Shown here piece after piece: positions 30,173-37,349 of a stretch of DNA of 42,655 nucleotides. The position numbers and the translations under genes were made by a program. This DNA comes from a virus. The notes beneath the pieces are model-generated. The model was given only the letters and a program-made list of their open reading frames with translations. It did no database searches and was not told where the DNA came from. Position 1 is the first letter of the stretch. Each line of letters begins with the position of its first letter. The stretch covers positions 1 to 42,655 of IMG/VR virus record IMGVR_UViG_3300019890_000011. One strand, 5' to 3'.

Positions 30173-31920
30173 GCTATGACCGGGCTCGAGAAGAACCCGG
30201 ACGCGTCGCCCTCAATCTCCTCCGAGGCGGCCAGCCCGAAGGCCATCAAGAGCGAGCACATGCCGTCGATCTTGTCGGCGCTGCGCTTTTTATCAGGAGC
30301 CAAATTCTTGTTTGCATCGGTTCTCGGTACAAGGTTGGCGGCGTTCCATTGCAGGATCGGGTTGCCTGCGTGGCGCAAGCGGCCCGAAATATACGCTATC
30401 TCGCAGGCCTGCATAGCCGGGTTGTAGGAGCGCGGACCCTGGATGAACTTCTCCATCGGCACGCCGGCCTCGGCTAATTCGAGGGCGAGTTGCGTCGCGT
30501 TCCACTGATCGAACGCCACTTTTATCGGGCTGAAACGCTCCCAGTCCTCGATGATCGAGTCGCGGATGATGCGATAGTCGACCGCATCGCCGTCCGTTTG
30601 CGTCAAGAGTCCTTGCTGGATCCACCCGGCATAATTTACCGATCGACGCTCGGTGCGCTGCTTGACGGCGAACTCCGGCACCCAGAATCGTCCCCACGTG
30701 TAGTAGATATCGTCTTTGAGCCACAGCAAGCGCCAGGCGTTCATGTCGCGAGTACTCGCAAGATCGAGGCCGCCCCAACAAGGGCAACCGACGAGCTCCT
30801 CGAGCGGCACTGCACCCGCGCATTTTTTCCAGCGGCGCAGGTCAATCCAGCCTTCGGCCGCGGCCGCCTGGCGATTCAAGCGCTTGATCTGAAATTCCGA
30901 CAGCGCGCCGGGCTGCGCCTTGGCCTCGATCGCGTACTCCTGCATCTTTTTCAGTTGTATCGACACGCCGAGCATCGGGTTGGCCTTGATCCATTTCGTC
31001 TCGTCGAAATCGTCGTCGTCCTCATCGAGCGCGTAGTAAATCACCAGCATGTGGTCCGCCTCGATCACCTCATCGAGCACGTGGAAGGCGAAGCCGCGGA
31101 TCTCAGGCCAGGGCCCGGGCGTCTCGTAGCCCTCGGTCGTGGTGTACATGAACAAGGGATCGTTGCGCGCGCCAACCGCGGAGCGCAGTACGTCGAACAG
31201 GTCGCGAGTCTTGTGCGCGTGCAGCTCATCGAAGCACAGCGCCGAGGGGTTCAATCCGTCCTGGGTCGAGGCCTTCGAGTTGATCGGCAGCAGCGAGCCG
31301 CCGACTTCGTAGCGCACGATCGAGTTCGAGAAGGCCTCCAGCGTGAAGGCCTTCTGCAGCCCAGGGCTTTGCTGCACCATGCGCTGCACGATGTGGAACA
31401 CGATGCGCGCCTGCCGGCCGGTCATCGCGGCCGAGAGCACCTGCGGCCCGTTCTCCGGCTCCATGCAAAAGACGTACAGCAGGATCGCCGCGGCCAGCGT
31501 CGACTTGGCATTTTTTCGCGCGACGCAGTACAGCAGCGTGGTGAAGCGGCGCGCGCCATCGTGCCGGCGGAAGCCGAAGAGTTGCACGACCAGGAACAAC
31601 TCGCACGGCTCGAGCGTGAGGGTCTCGGTCGACCATTGGCCCTCGACATGCGGCAGGCGCTCGATGAATTTGCAGGCCTTGATGGCCTGGTTCGGGCTCC
31701 ACAGGAAGGGCGGGCGCTTACGCTGCGAGGCCTTCAGGTCCCGAATGAAGCGCCGCGCGGCCTGGCGCATGCGCTTGCCGAACTGCAATCCACGGGTATC
31801 GGCGATCGCTTCCTCGGCGTAGACGATCGCCTCGAGAATGTAATCCCTAGACCGGGAGGTCCTTGAGGTCGTCGAACGGGGTTTGCGACTTGCCTTTGCG
31901 CTTTTGGGCGATTGAGACAC
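30169..31920 (-). CDS. terL: Terminase large subunit
   Basis: 583 residues, GTG start. The ATPase has Walker A A-R-K-N-A-K-S-T at 134-141 and Walker B L-C-F-D-E-L-H at 228-234. The nuclease region begins with G-G-L-D-L-A-S-T near 390 and ends with K-R-S-A-D-K-I-D-G near 553. It belongs to the HK97-like terminases, which usually pair with a P27-type small subunit and an HNH enzyme at a cos site. The start overlaps the small subunit by 74 bp. Confidence 0.93.
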   Translation of the reverse strand: MSQSPKSAKASRKPRSTTSRTSRSRDYILEAIVYAEEAIADTRGLQFGKRMRQAARRFIRDLKASQRKRPPFLWSPNQAIKACKFIERLPHVEGQWSTETLTLEPCELFLVVQLFGFRRHDGARRFTTLLYCVARKNAKSTLAAAILLYVFCMEPENGPQVLSAAMTGRQARIVFHIVQRMVQQSPGLQKAFTLEAFSNSIVRYEVGGSLLPINSKASTQDGLNPSALCFDELHAHKTRDLFDVLRSAVGARNDPLFMYTTTEGYETPGPWPEIRGFAFHVLDEVIEADHMLVIYYALDEDDDDFDETKWIKANPMLGVSIQLKKMQEYAIEAKAQPGALSEFQIKRLNRQAAAAEGWIDLRRWKKCAGAVPLEELVGCPCWGGLDLASTRDMNAWRLLWLKDDIYYTWGRFWVPEFAVKQRTERRSVNYAGWIQQGLLTQTDGDAVDYRIIRDSIIEDWERFSPIKVAFDQWNATQLALELAEAGVPMEKFIQGPRSYNPAMQACEIAYISGRLRHAGNPILQWNAANLVPRTDANKNLAPDKKRSADKIDGMCSLLMAFGLAASEEIEGDASGFFSSPVIA

Positions 31921-32320
31921 GAGACCTCGAGGACGGAGAGAAGCCCATTTCAGCGGCCGCGCGCATCATCAGCGCGGCCTGCCGGTTCATCACGGAAACG
32001 TACGGGCTCTGCATCGGCGCGCCGGTGACCGGCGTCTTGATCAGCGCGCCATACTTTGAAACCTGTTGCGCGGCGTGCGCGTGCATAACCTTCGCGACGA
32101 CCCACACGATGAGCATCGATTTATCCAGCTGCTTGAGCAGGCCCGGCGGCGCCGCCGCGATCGCTTCCGACCATTCCGCACGCTGAGCATCATCAAACCA
32201 GGTCGGCGGTTCGACGATGTCGCCTTGCGGAAGGGGTTCGTCTTCGTTGAGCGGTCGGTGGCCAGGATTGCCCGTGACGATTTTGAGCCAGTTGGGTTTT
32301 GGCTTGCGACCCGGCGCCAT
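31847..32320 (-). CDS. terS: Terminase small subunit, P27 family
   Basis: 157 residues. G-R-K-P-K-P, then K-x-V-T-G-N-P-G-H-R-P-L-N at 13-26, and an acidic P-P-x-W-x-D-D-A-Q-R-A-E-W near 38-50 are the P27 hallmarks. A C-terminal basic helix follows. It recognises the phage packaging site and hands DNA to the large subunit. Confidence 0.9.
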   Translation of the reverse strand: MAPGRKPKPNWLKIVTGNPGHRPLNEDEPLPQGDIVEPPTWFDDAQRAEWSEAIAAAPPGLLKQLDKSMLIVWVVAKVMHAHAAQQVSKYGALIKTPVTGAPMQSPYVSVMNRQAALMMRAAAEMGFSPSSRSRVSIAQKRKGKSQTPFDDLKDLPV

Positions 32321-32321
32321 T

Positions 32322-32807
32322 TCAGAGCCCCTCCCGATTGCGATTTCGAGAGACCCCCCCTGTTTTCAATTCGCGCGTGCAAATTAACGCCGTAGGACGC
32401 GCTTCCCCAACCGGAGGCCCACAGTTCGCGCCCCCCCTACCCCGAGGAAGGGTGCCACACCCGCGCGCCCTATCGACCGAGGCGCGTCGCGCCGCTGCCT
32501 CGATGCGTCGCTTGGGTCCGTTGTGGCACGGGTTGCACAGCGACTGCCAGTTGTCCTCATCCCAGAACAGCACGGGATCGCCTTCGTGCGGGATGATGTG
32601 ATCGACGCACTGACACGGCGTGACCTTGCCGCGCTTGAGGCACATCTCACACAGCGGATGACGTTGACGGTAGTCTGCCGCGCGCGCGAGCCATTCGTTT
32701 GTATAGCCTTGCTCTTGGCGCGTGCCGCGGCGCTGGTAGTCCTCACGCGCGCGGGACTGCGGCGTCGGTTGCCCGAGCACGCGGTGCGTCTTGGGCATCA
32801 TCGGCAT
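32322..32807 (-). CDS. HNH endonuclease
   Basis: 161 residues. C-E-M-C near residues 53-56, V-D-H-I-I-P-H at about 68-74, and N-W-Q-S-L-C-N-P-C-H at about 86-95 form a zinc-bound HNH site. HNH enzymes beside terminase genes work with the large subunit to cut cos DNA. The tail after about residue 105 is Pro/Arg-rich and coded by C-rich runs (seven C near 32354 and 32430), so a sequence error there is possible. Confidence 0.88.
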   Translation of the reverse strand: MPMMPKTHRVLGQPTPQSRAREDYQRRGTRQEQGYTNEWLARAADYRQRHPLCEMCLKRGKVTPCQCVDHIIPHEGDPVLFWDEDNWQSLCNPCHNGPKRRIEAAARRASVDRARGCGTLPRGRGGANCGPPVGEARPTALICTRELKTGGVSRNRNREGL

Positions 32808-33011
32808 TTAAGGTTTGTCGGGCTTGGCGACAGCGGCATCGATCAACGCATTGGCACACTCGAGACTCGCACGTGCTATCGCAGCGGCAGGAGTTCGCGC
32901 ACTATCGCCGCGCGCGATCGACACAGCGGCGAACAGCGCAGACAGCGCCAACAGAATCACCTGATCGGGATCCTCGACATTGATTCGACCAGGCTTAGCG
33001 GGTTTGCTCAT
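32808..33011 (-). CDS. Small Ala-rich helical protein
   Basis: 67 residues from the ATG at 33011, starting within the end of the resolvase gene. It is Ala-rich and mostly helical with a Lys/Pro tail, without a clear membrane segment. No family recognised. Confidence 0.5.
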   Translation of the reverse strand: MSKPAKPGRINVEDPDQVILLALSALFAAVSIARGDSARTPAAAIARASLECANALIDAAVAKPDKP

Positions 33012-33435
33012 TCATCGCATCATAGGCGCGCGCGTAGTAGTAGTCCCGAAAATCGCCCAAATCGCTGAAATTCGGCAGACTCATTTCCTCGATCCGCACC
33101 ACGACGCAACCGTACGGCGGCTTCATCGCGCCTCGCGAGACCATGATCAAATCGACGAACTTATCGTCCAAAATTACGCCCGATTTGGTGAGTGCATCGA
33201 GCACGGTTTTAACGCGATTATCGATGTCGAAGTCGCGTGAGTTCGGCGCTCTGCATTCAATCGCGACGGCCAGCCGATCCTTCGTCCAGTGGCGGCGGAT
33301 CCGGTGCTCGAGCACGCGATCGTTAACGGCCTTTTGATACGAGCGATAGTCCTCAGAGCGATGCACTTCGCCGCCGACGGAGCGCCAAGCGTGATTCGTG
33401 CTCGGCGGCCACGGCAGTTCGAAAGTGATGTTCAC
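32995..33435 (-). CDS. rusA: RusA-like Holliday junction resolvase
   Basis: 146 residues from a GTG overlapping the previous stop. P-P-S-T-N-H at about 10-15 and the catalytic block D-I-D-N-R-V-K-T-V-L-D-A-L near 70-82, followed by D-D-K-F-V near 90, are RusA hallmarks; the Asp residues bind metal. It would resolve branched DNA before packaging. Gene order ahead of HNH and terminase is usual for this phage type. Confidence 0.9.
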   Translation of the reverse strand: MNITFELPWPPSTNHAWRSVGGEVHRSEDYRSYQKAVNDRVLEHRIRRHWTKDRLAVAIECRAPNSRDFDIDNRVKTVLDALTKSGVILDDKFVDLIMVSRGAMKPPYGCVVVRIEEMSLPNFSDLGDFRDYYYARAYDAMNEQTR

Positions 33436-33596
33436 GGCGAGCCAATTCCATAGGCCTTTTGCAGCAGCGCGTCGAATCGGCGCATTGCTTCCATGCGTTT
33501 GGCCATCGGCAGCTTCAGATCGCTGAATATCTTCGATTCGTACTGCAGCTTTTCATATAGCGCCATTTTTTCTTCGAGCGTGAGATGGCTAGACAT
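33432..33596 (-). CDS. 54-residue helical protein
   Basis: From ATG at 33596 to a TGA overlapping the RusA GTG. It is a charged helix (H-L-T-L-E-E-K ... M-A-K-R-M-E-A-M-R-R-F-D). The start lies within the end of the gene before. Unknown role. Confidence 0.55.
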   Translation of the reverse strand: MSSHLTLEEKMALYEKLQYESKIFSDLKLPMAKRMEAMRRFDALLQKAYGIGSP

Positions 33597-33744
33597 TTTG
33601 CGGCGGCTTGAAGTCGAGGTTCGGCCGCCGGCGGCCGCAGACCTGGCACTCGTAATAGTGCAGGCCTGGGCCGTGCGTATACGCGACTTCGGCGTGGCTG
33701 CGGAAAGCGCAGTACAGAAGAAAGCAGTACCAGCGATGCCACAT
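33589..33744 (-). CDS. 51-residue protein with zinc knuckle
   Basis: From ATG at 33744. An aromatic N-terminus (W-H-R-W-Y-C-F) is followed by Y-Y-E-C-Q-V-C-G-R-R-R, a single Cys pair of zinc-ribbon type. Overlaps the next gene by 8 bp. No family assigned. Confidence 0.5.
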   Translation of the reverse strand: MWHRWYCFLLYCAFRSHAEVAYTHGPGLHYYECQVCGRRRPNLDFKPPQNV

Positions 33745-33747
33745 CAG

Positions 33748-34071
33748 CTAAGCATCGGCTCGAGACACACGGAATTTATGTATTTGCGCGAATGCGTCGT
33801 TGTATTCGCAGCCTAAAAATACTCGACGGTTAGGTGCGGCGCATAGAACCTTGCGAGGATCGCTTTCGACTGTTCCGGCAAATCGGCACATGCTATGGGC
33901 AACTGCGCTCCCGCATAATTGTTCCGCTGGACATTCCTCGGTCGTCAGCCGGTCGTGTAGTAGCCTGTCGCTGTAGCCGACGCTCCACGTCTTCATGCAA
34001 CGACGACATCCCCATTGCTGGACCCCGGAACCTTCAACCGGAATTGCGGCCGTAAATAGGTCGTGCTTCAT
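33748..34071 (-). CDS. Cys-rich protein, probable metal binder
   Basis: 107 residues from the ATG at 34071, overlapping the stop before it (ATGA). W-G-C-R-R-C at about 20-25, then further Cys near 47, 53, 62, 77 and 89 suggest at least one metal site. No family recognised. Confidence 0.55.
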   Translation of the reverse strand: MKHDLFTAAIPVEGSGVQQWGCRRCMKTWSVGYSDRLLHDRLTTEECPAEQLCGSAVAHSMCRFAGTVESDPRKVLCAAPNRRVFLGCEYNDAFAQIHKFRVSRADA

Positions 34072-34223
34072 GATTCCACGGCCGACTGCTTCCGAGTAGG
34101 TTGCTTTTGCCGCCCGATTGATACGCGCATATGCACCCACTTGCCGCCGCGCATTTCCCATTGCTCGAAGGTCATCCCCTCGCGCATCAGCCGCCAGAAA
34201 AGCCAGCTCGTGAATCGGTTCAT
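34068..34223 (-). CDS. 51-residue basic protein
   Basis: From ATG at 34223 to a TGA that overlaps the next ATG. It has a Trp/Phe-rich start and a basic tail (R-Q-K-Q-P-T-R-K-Q). Support comes from the coupling; function unknown. Confidence 0.45.
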   Translation of the reverse strand: MNRFTSWLFWRLMREGMTFEQWEMRGGKWVHMRVSIGRQKQPTRKQSAVES

Positions 34224-34252
34224 AGCAACTTATCGTAAGCGGGCGGTTGGAG

Positions 34253-34405
34253 TCAGAAGAAATCTATTTGGCGGGCGTGATCCAGCACGCGCACAAAATC
34301 GAAACGCCATTGTATCTCTCGATCTTCGCCGTCGCTTTGCCCTTCACACCCGTGAACTCGATCATGGAATAAAGCACCGAAAGAGACGTCTTTCAATTCC
34401 AACAT
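34253..34405 (-). CDS. 50-residue acidic protein
   Basis: From ATG at 34405, with AGGGG ten bases upstream on the minus strand. Charged, with paired His and a central D-G-E-D-R-E run. No recognised family. Confidence 0.45.
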   Translation of the reverse strand: MLELKDVSFGALFHDRVHGCEGQSDGEDREIQWRFDFVRVLDHARQIDFF

Positions 34406-34407
34406 AG

Positions 34408-34548
34408 TCAATTCCCCTTTTCAGGTTTTGGCGGCGGAGTGCCGATCGGCGGATATTTGTCATGGATCGCGCGCGGATCACACGGCTTGTTCGGATACTG
34501 CGTGGTCTGCTCAACCGGGATTTCCGTTGACGGTGAATCGGTGCTCAT
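34408..34548 (-). CDS. 46-residue Pro/Thr-rich peptide
   Basis: From ATG at 34548, overlapping the stop before it, to TGA just ahead of the next gene. Rich in Pro, Thr and Gln, so probably unstructured. Supported by ATGA coupling. Confidence 0.4.
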   Translation of the reverse strand: MSTDSPSTEIPVEQTTQYPNKPCDPRAIHDKYPPIGTPPPKPEKGN

Positions 34549-34754
34549 CGACCGCTCGCATCCGCGTACGCGTCGCGCGCGCAAGCGCCTTGAGCCGATT
34601 CCATCGAAGGAAATCGGCCGGCAATTTTCTCGACGTGATCGAACGTCGACGCCTTGCGCTCAGCGAGCCAAAAGGATTCGCGCTGAGTGCAAATACGCCG
34701 GATTCGATGCGTGGCCGTCTCGTAGGTCATCGCGTTGACGAAGTGCCATTGCAT
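34545..34754 (-). CDS. Small basic protein, unknown function
   Basis: 69 residues from ATG at 34754, within the end of the winged-helix gene. It has an I-R-R-I-C-T-Q-R basic helix and no membrane segment. The stop overlaps the next ATG. Confidence 0.5.
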   Translation of the reverse strand: MQWHFVNAMTYETATHRIRRICTQRESFWLAERKASTFDHVEKIAGRFPSMESAQGACARDAYADASGR

Positions 34755-35005
34755 TGTCGGCTTTCCAATTCAGTCAGCTCCGGGAAATCGTTGGGCTGTG
34801 TCGGGATCATATGATAGCCGCCGCGCTGATCCTTAGCGACAAAGCCCAAGCGTTCGAGCTCGATCAGGCGCCGATGAAAAACCGCGATCGGAATCAGCGA
34901 GAGCACCGCTAGGCGCTTCACATTCGAGCCTGGAAACTGTTTGACCGCCTCGCGCACCTGCCAGGCCTGCACGGCCTGTCGTTTTTCTTGGATCACGTCC
35001 CCCAT
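34727..35005 (-). CDS. Winged-helix-like DNA-binding protein, first gene of long leftward block
   Basis: 92 residues from the ATG at 35005 (a TTG at 35014 is also in frame). The pattern helix, R-L-A-V-L-S-L-I-P-I-A-V-F-H-R-R-L-I-E-L-E-R-L-G-F-V then a basic wing, fits a winged-helix fold. It is the first gene after the divergent promoter region, where phage repressors or activators usually lie, so autoregulation is plausible. It is the nearest thing to a repressor that I see. Confidence 0.6.
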   Translation of the reverse strand: MGDVIQEKRQAVQAWQVREAVKQFPGSNVKRLAVLSLIPIAVFHRRLIELERLGFVAKDQRGGYHMIPTQPNDFPELTELESRQCNGTSSTR

Positions 35006-35036
35006 CCCCTTCAAAATGGCGTCTCGTCAAATCGGC

Positions 35037-35064
35037 ATTCTAGGGCCGTTCCCGCGTCCCTCAA
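35037..35064 (-). promoter_or_regulatory. Candidate promoter of the ~27-kb leftward block
   Basis: Minus strand: TTGAGG (35064-35059), 16 bases, TAGAAT (35042-35037), about 32 bp before the first start. No other gap of comparable size with a promoter-like pair was seen between here and 7664, so this may drive the whole leftward block. Confidence 0.45.
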
Positions 35065-35106
35065 GTCAAACACCCTGTTTAAAGCACCTTTATTCCTCTA
35101 AATAGT

Positions 35107-35134
35107 TGATTTGAGCACACTTTTTCTTAATATA
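35107..35134 (+). promoter_or_regulatory. Candidate rightward early promoter
   Basis: TTGATT (35107-35112), 16 bases, TAATAT (35129-35134), followed by an AGGTGCT element (35135-35141). It sits 61 bp before the ATG at 35196 in an A/T-rich patch. An inverted AGCACCT lies at 35083-35089, so the two promoters may share operators. Confidence 0.5.
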
Positions 35135-35195
35135 GGTGCTAATATTCAATCTCGGAACAAGCTTTAAGACCTCAATCAAACAGGAGTTTTACACC

Positions 35196-35417
35196 ATGAA
35201 GAAATCCAGCAAATCGAAGTCGGCGGCGAAGTCGGCAACCGTCTCGAAGTCCGCCAAGGCGCCGACCGCGAGCCAAGCGAAGACCCGCTCGATGGCCGCG
35301 TACAAGGCGCACATCACCCGCCAGAACCAGGTCATCGAGGCGAGCAAGTCTTCAGCCGTCAAGAGCGAGGCCCGCAAGGCGATCGCGACCATCACCGCGA
35401 ACATGCGCGCGGCCTGA
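35196..35417 (+). CDS. Lys/Ala/Ser-rich histone-H1-like protein
   Basis: 73 residues from ATG at 35196 with AGGAG nine bases upstream. The first half is made of K, S and A with K-S-x-A-A-K-S repeats, like the tails of bacterial H1-type proteins; the second half is a mixed helix. It is the first gene from the rightward promoter, so it is expected early and abundant. DNA coating or compaction is inferred from composition. Confidence 0.65.
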   Translation: MKKSSKSKSAAKSATVSKSAKAPTASQAKTRSMAAYKAHITRQNQVIEASKSSAVKSEARKAIATITANMRAA

Positions 35418-35429
35418 TGCCCCTGCCTG

Positions 35430-35453
35430 GAGCGCCGCGATCGCGCGGTGCTC
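35430..35453 (+). promoter_or_regulatory. Intergenic hairpin after the basic protein gene
   Basis: GAGCGCCGCG (35430-35439) pairs with CGCGGTGCTC (35444-35453), 10 bp with one G-U and a 4-base loop. No U-run follows. It may stabilise the short upstream message or reduce read-through. Confidence 0.45.
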
Positions 35454-35485
35454 TGGAGAGTGGCAACGGAAAAAGGAGAATTTCG

Positions 35486-35689
35486 ATGTTAGCGAGAACA
35501 CGTCAGCAATTCGTGCAGGCCTGGCAGGACCAGTTCAAAACGTTCGAGAGCCTCGCCGCGCAGGCCGCGACGGGCAAGACGCTGGAGCTCGAGATCGCGC
35601 GCTTCAACGGGGTGCGCTACGTGATGAACGAGATGATCGAGCGAGCGGCCGACAAGGCGTTTCCTGGGTACGGGATTCTGCCGAGCTGA
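35486..35689 (+). CDS. Small helical protein, unknown function
   Basis: 67 residues from ATG at 35486, with AAGGAG upstream. Charged and helical (Q-Q-F-V-Q-A-W-Q, later F-N-G-V-R-Y-V-M-N-E-M). No family recognised. Confidence 0.55.
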   Translation: MLARTRQQFVQAWQDQFKTFESLAAQAATGKTLELEIARFNGVRYVMNEMIERAADKAFPGYGILPS

Positions 35690-35776
35690 GCCGAAATGCG
35701 CGCGACCTGCTGCGCCTTCGGGGAATCGAGGGTGCAGCGGGATGCGTTTTGCATCGTAGAAAAAAGATGGTGACCT

Positions 35777-36046
35777 ATGTCGAACCACTCAGGCGCGCGC
35801 GCAAGCCCGCGTCGTCTTGTCGTTGCTGAACCGTCGAAAGCCACGCTCTTGCACCAGGTGATCGAGACCGAGAGAGACCACCTGGGCGGAGTGATCGCTG
35901 TACTCCAGTGCCTCGAAGTAGCACTTCAAAACGGCGAGGACTTCCTCAGTGGGCCGTACTACGCAGAGGCCGCGCGCGTCGCGATAAAAATGGTGGCGAA
36001 GTCGGTGGATGCGTTTGATCCGTCTCATTTGCCAGCAGTCGATTAA
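35777..36046 (+). CDS. Small helical protein, unknown function
   Basis: 89 residues. A basic N-terminus (about 1-20) precedes helical segments. The 87-bp gap before it (35690-35776) holds a short GATGC/GCATC hairpin but no gene. No family recognised. Confidence 0.5.
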   Translation: MSNHSGARASPRRLVVAEPSKATLLHQVIETERDHLGGVIAVLQCLEVALQNGEDFLSGPYYAEAARVAIKMVAKSVDAFDPSHLPAVD

Positions 36047-36123
36047 CCAACTGGTTGCGCCTTCCGATCGAGGACGCAGCCGGGTGCAAACATCGCACCG
36101 ATAACAACCACGACGAGAGACCT

Positions 36124-37254
36124 ATGAAACGATCGACGAAAGTCCCACACACGAACGGCGCTGTAGCCAAGCAATCCCAGAAATTTCCGCGAGCAGTGCC
36201 AGCCAAATCAACGACTTCCGCAAATGCGGCCAAGAAATCCCAGTCGACGAAAGTCCCACATGGCAGCAAGGCGATGCAGGCGGCGAGCGCGGCCGCGGCG
36301 GCCGCCCAGGTCGCACGCTTCGAGGCGACCAAACCGCCAATGCTCGAGCTCGCGATTCCCAAAAGCCTGCCCGCACCGGTCAAGCAGGCATCGGTCGAAA
36401 ACGCCAAGGACATCGAATGGGTGAGCGTGCGCCTGGACGTCCTGCAGGCCTGCCTGATGGTCGCGCCGAAGAAGGATTCACGCGCCGCGCTCGGTGGCGT
36501 GTACCTGCACGCCAACGGCGATGCGCTGCGCGCGGTCGCGACCAATGGGCACACGCTGCTGCTGCATTCCTCGCAGACCAAGGATCTGCATCTGCCCACA
36601 TGGCTCGATTGCGGTCTTATTTTGCCGCGCGAAGGCCTCGCGATGGCGCTCGGCTGCCTGGCCAAGCTCGAGGGCGGCAAGGATGCGACCACGTGCCAGA
36701 TCGGTTGGGCGCGCGGCCACGGCTATGCGATCGTGCGCGATGCGGAGGAACAGGCGACGTTTCGACTGCGCAGGATCGACGCGCCGTTTCCCGAGTACCA
36801 GAAACTCATCGAGGCGGCGGGCCAGGTCCTCACCGGCGGCGAACGACTGCCGCTATCGAGCACCAGCTACAACGGCGAATTCTTAAAGCAGGCGGCCGCC
36901 GTAGGTAAGGTGTTCGACGCGAAGGGGTTGACGCCGTTTGCTGGCAATGATCCGAAGGCGCCCGCGGTGGTCTCATTCTTCGGCGAGCCAGGCGCGCTGT
37001 TTATCATCATGCCGCTGGTGAGCTCCGGATCCGAGCAGCTGCCCACGCAAACGATGGCACTGATCGGCAAGGGCTTAGGCGGCACGCTGGCCGCGCTCAA
37101 GGCAACGCAGACCCGCCAGAAAAAGCAGATGGCCGAATCGAAAAACGAGAACGAGAAGAAATCGCTCGCCGCCGGGATAGCGCTTCGCGACGGCCGAATC
37201 GCGGACGTGGTGATGGCAATGGGGAAATTGCTGGCGGCACCGAAAGCGGCTTAA
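36124..37254 (+). CDS. Sliding-clamp-like protein (DnaN domains 2-3)
   Basis: 376 residues from ATG at 36124 with GAGAG upstream. Residues 1-75 are Lys/Ser/Ala-rich and hold two S-T-K-V-P-H copies. From 95 on it reads as a beta-clamp: A-A-L-G-G-V-Y-L-H near 121-129, L-R-A-V-A-T-N-G-H-T-L at 135-145, L-I-L-P-R-E at 165-170, F-P-E-Y-Q-K-L-I at 222-229 and A-L-F-I-I-M-P-L at 291-298, all matching clamp domains 2 and 3. It lacks domain 1, and a charged coiled tail is added. It may replace or occupy the host clamp and draw polymerase to phage DNA. No phage polymerase was seen. Confidence 0.78.
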   Translation: MKRSTKVPHTNGAVAKQSQKFPRAVPAKSTTSANAAKKSQSTKVPHGSKAMQAASAAAAAAQVARFEATKPPMLELAIPKSLPAPVKQASVENAKDIEWVSVRLDVLQACLMVAPKKDSRAALGGVYLHANGDALRAVATNGHTLLLHSSQTKDLHLPTWLDCGLILPREGLAMALGCLAKLEGGKDATTCQIGWARGHGYAIVRDAEEQATFRLRRIDAPFPEYQKLIEAAGQVLTGGERLPLSSTSYNGEFLKQAAAVGKVFDAKGLTPFAGNDPKAPAVVSFFGEPGALFIIMPLVSSGSEQLPTQTMALIGKGLGGTLAALKATQTRQKKQMAESKNENEKKSLAAGIALRDGRIADVVMAMGKLLAAPKAA

Positions 37255-37267
37255 TATTGATGCCGAT

Positions 37268-37306
37268 AAAAAAACCGCGCCTGGTGGGGAATCTCACCGG
37301 GCGCGG
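37268..37306 (-). terminator. Intrinsic terminator facing leftward, antisense to its neighbours
   Basis: On the minus strand a 12-bp stem (CCGCGCC... paired with GGCGCGG..., one wobble) with an 8-base loop is followed directly by seven T. On the plus strand the same bases are an A-run before the stem with no T-run after, so it works only leftward. Both adjacent genes run rightward. It would end transcripts that leave the leftward block at 38889. Confidence 0.75.
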
Positions 37307-37349
37307 CTTGTAAGACCTATCTATGAATCGAAAGGGAATATACATCATG

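Noticed and set aside
29525-30427. 300-codon rightward frame over portal and terminase
   Set aside because: Antisense shadow of two certain genes, no ribosome site.
30490-31866. 458-codon open frame antisense to terminase
   Set aside because: It mirrors terL codon by codon in a high-GC gene, is Arg/His-rich and has no domain sense; terL is certain.
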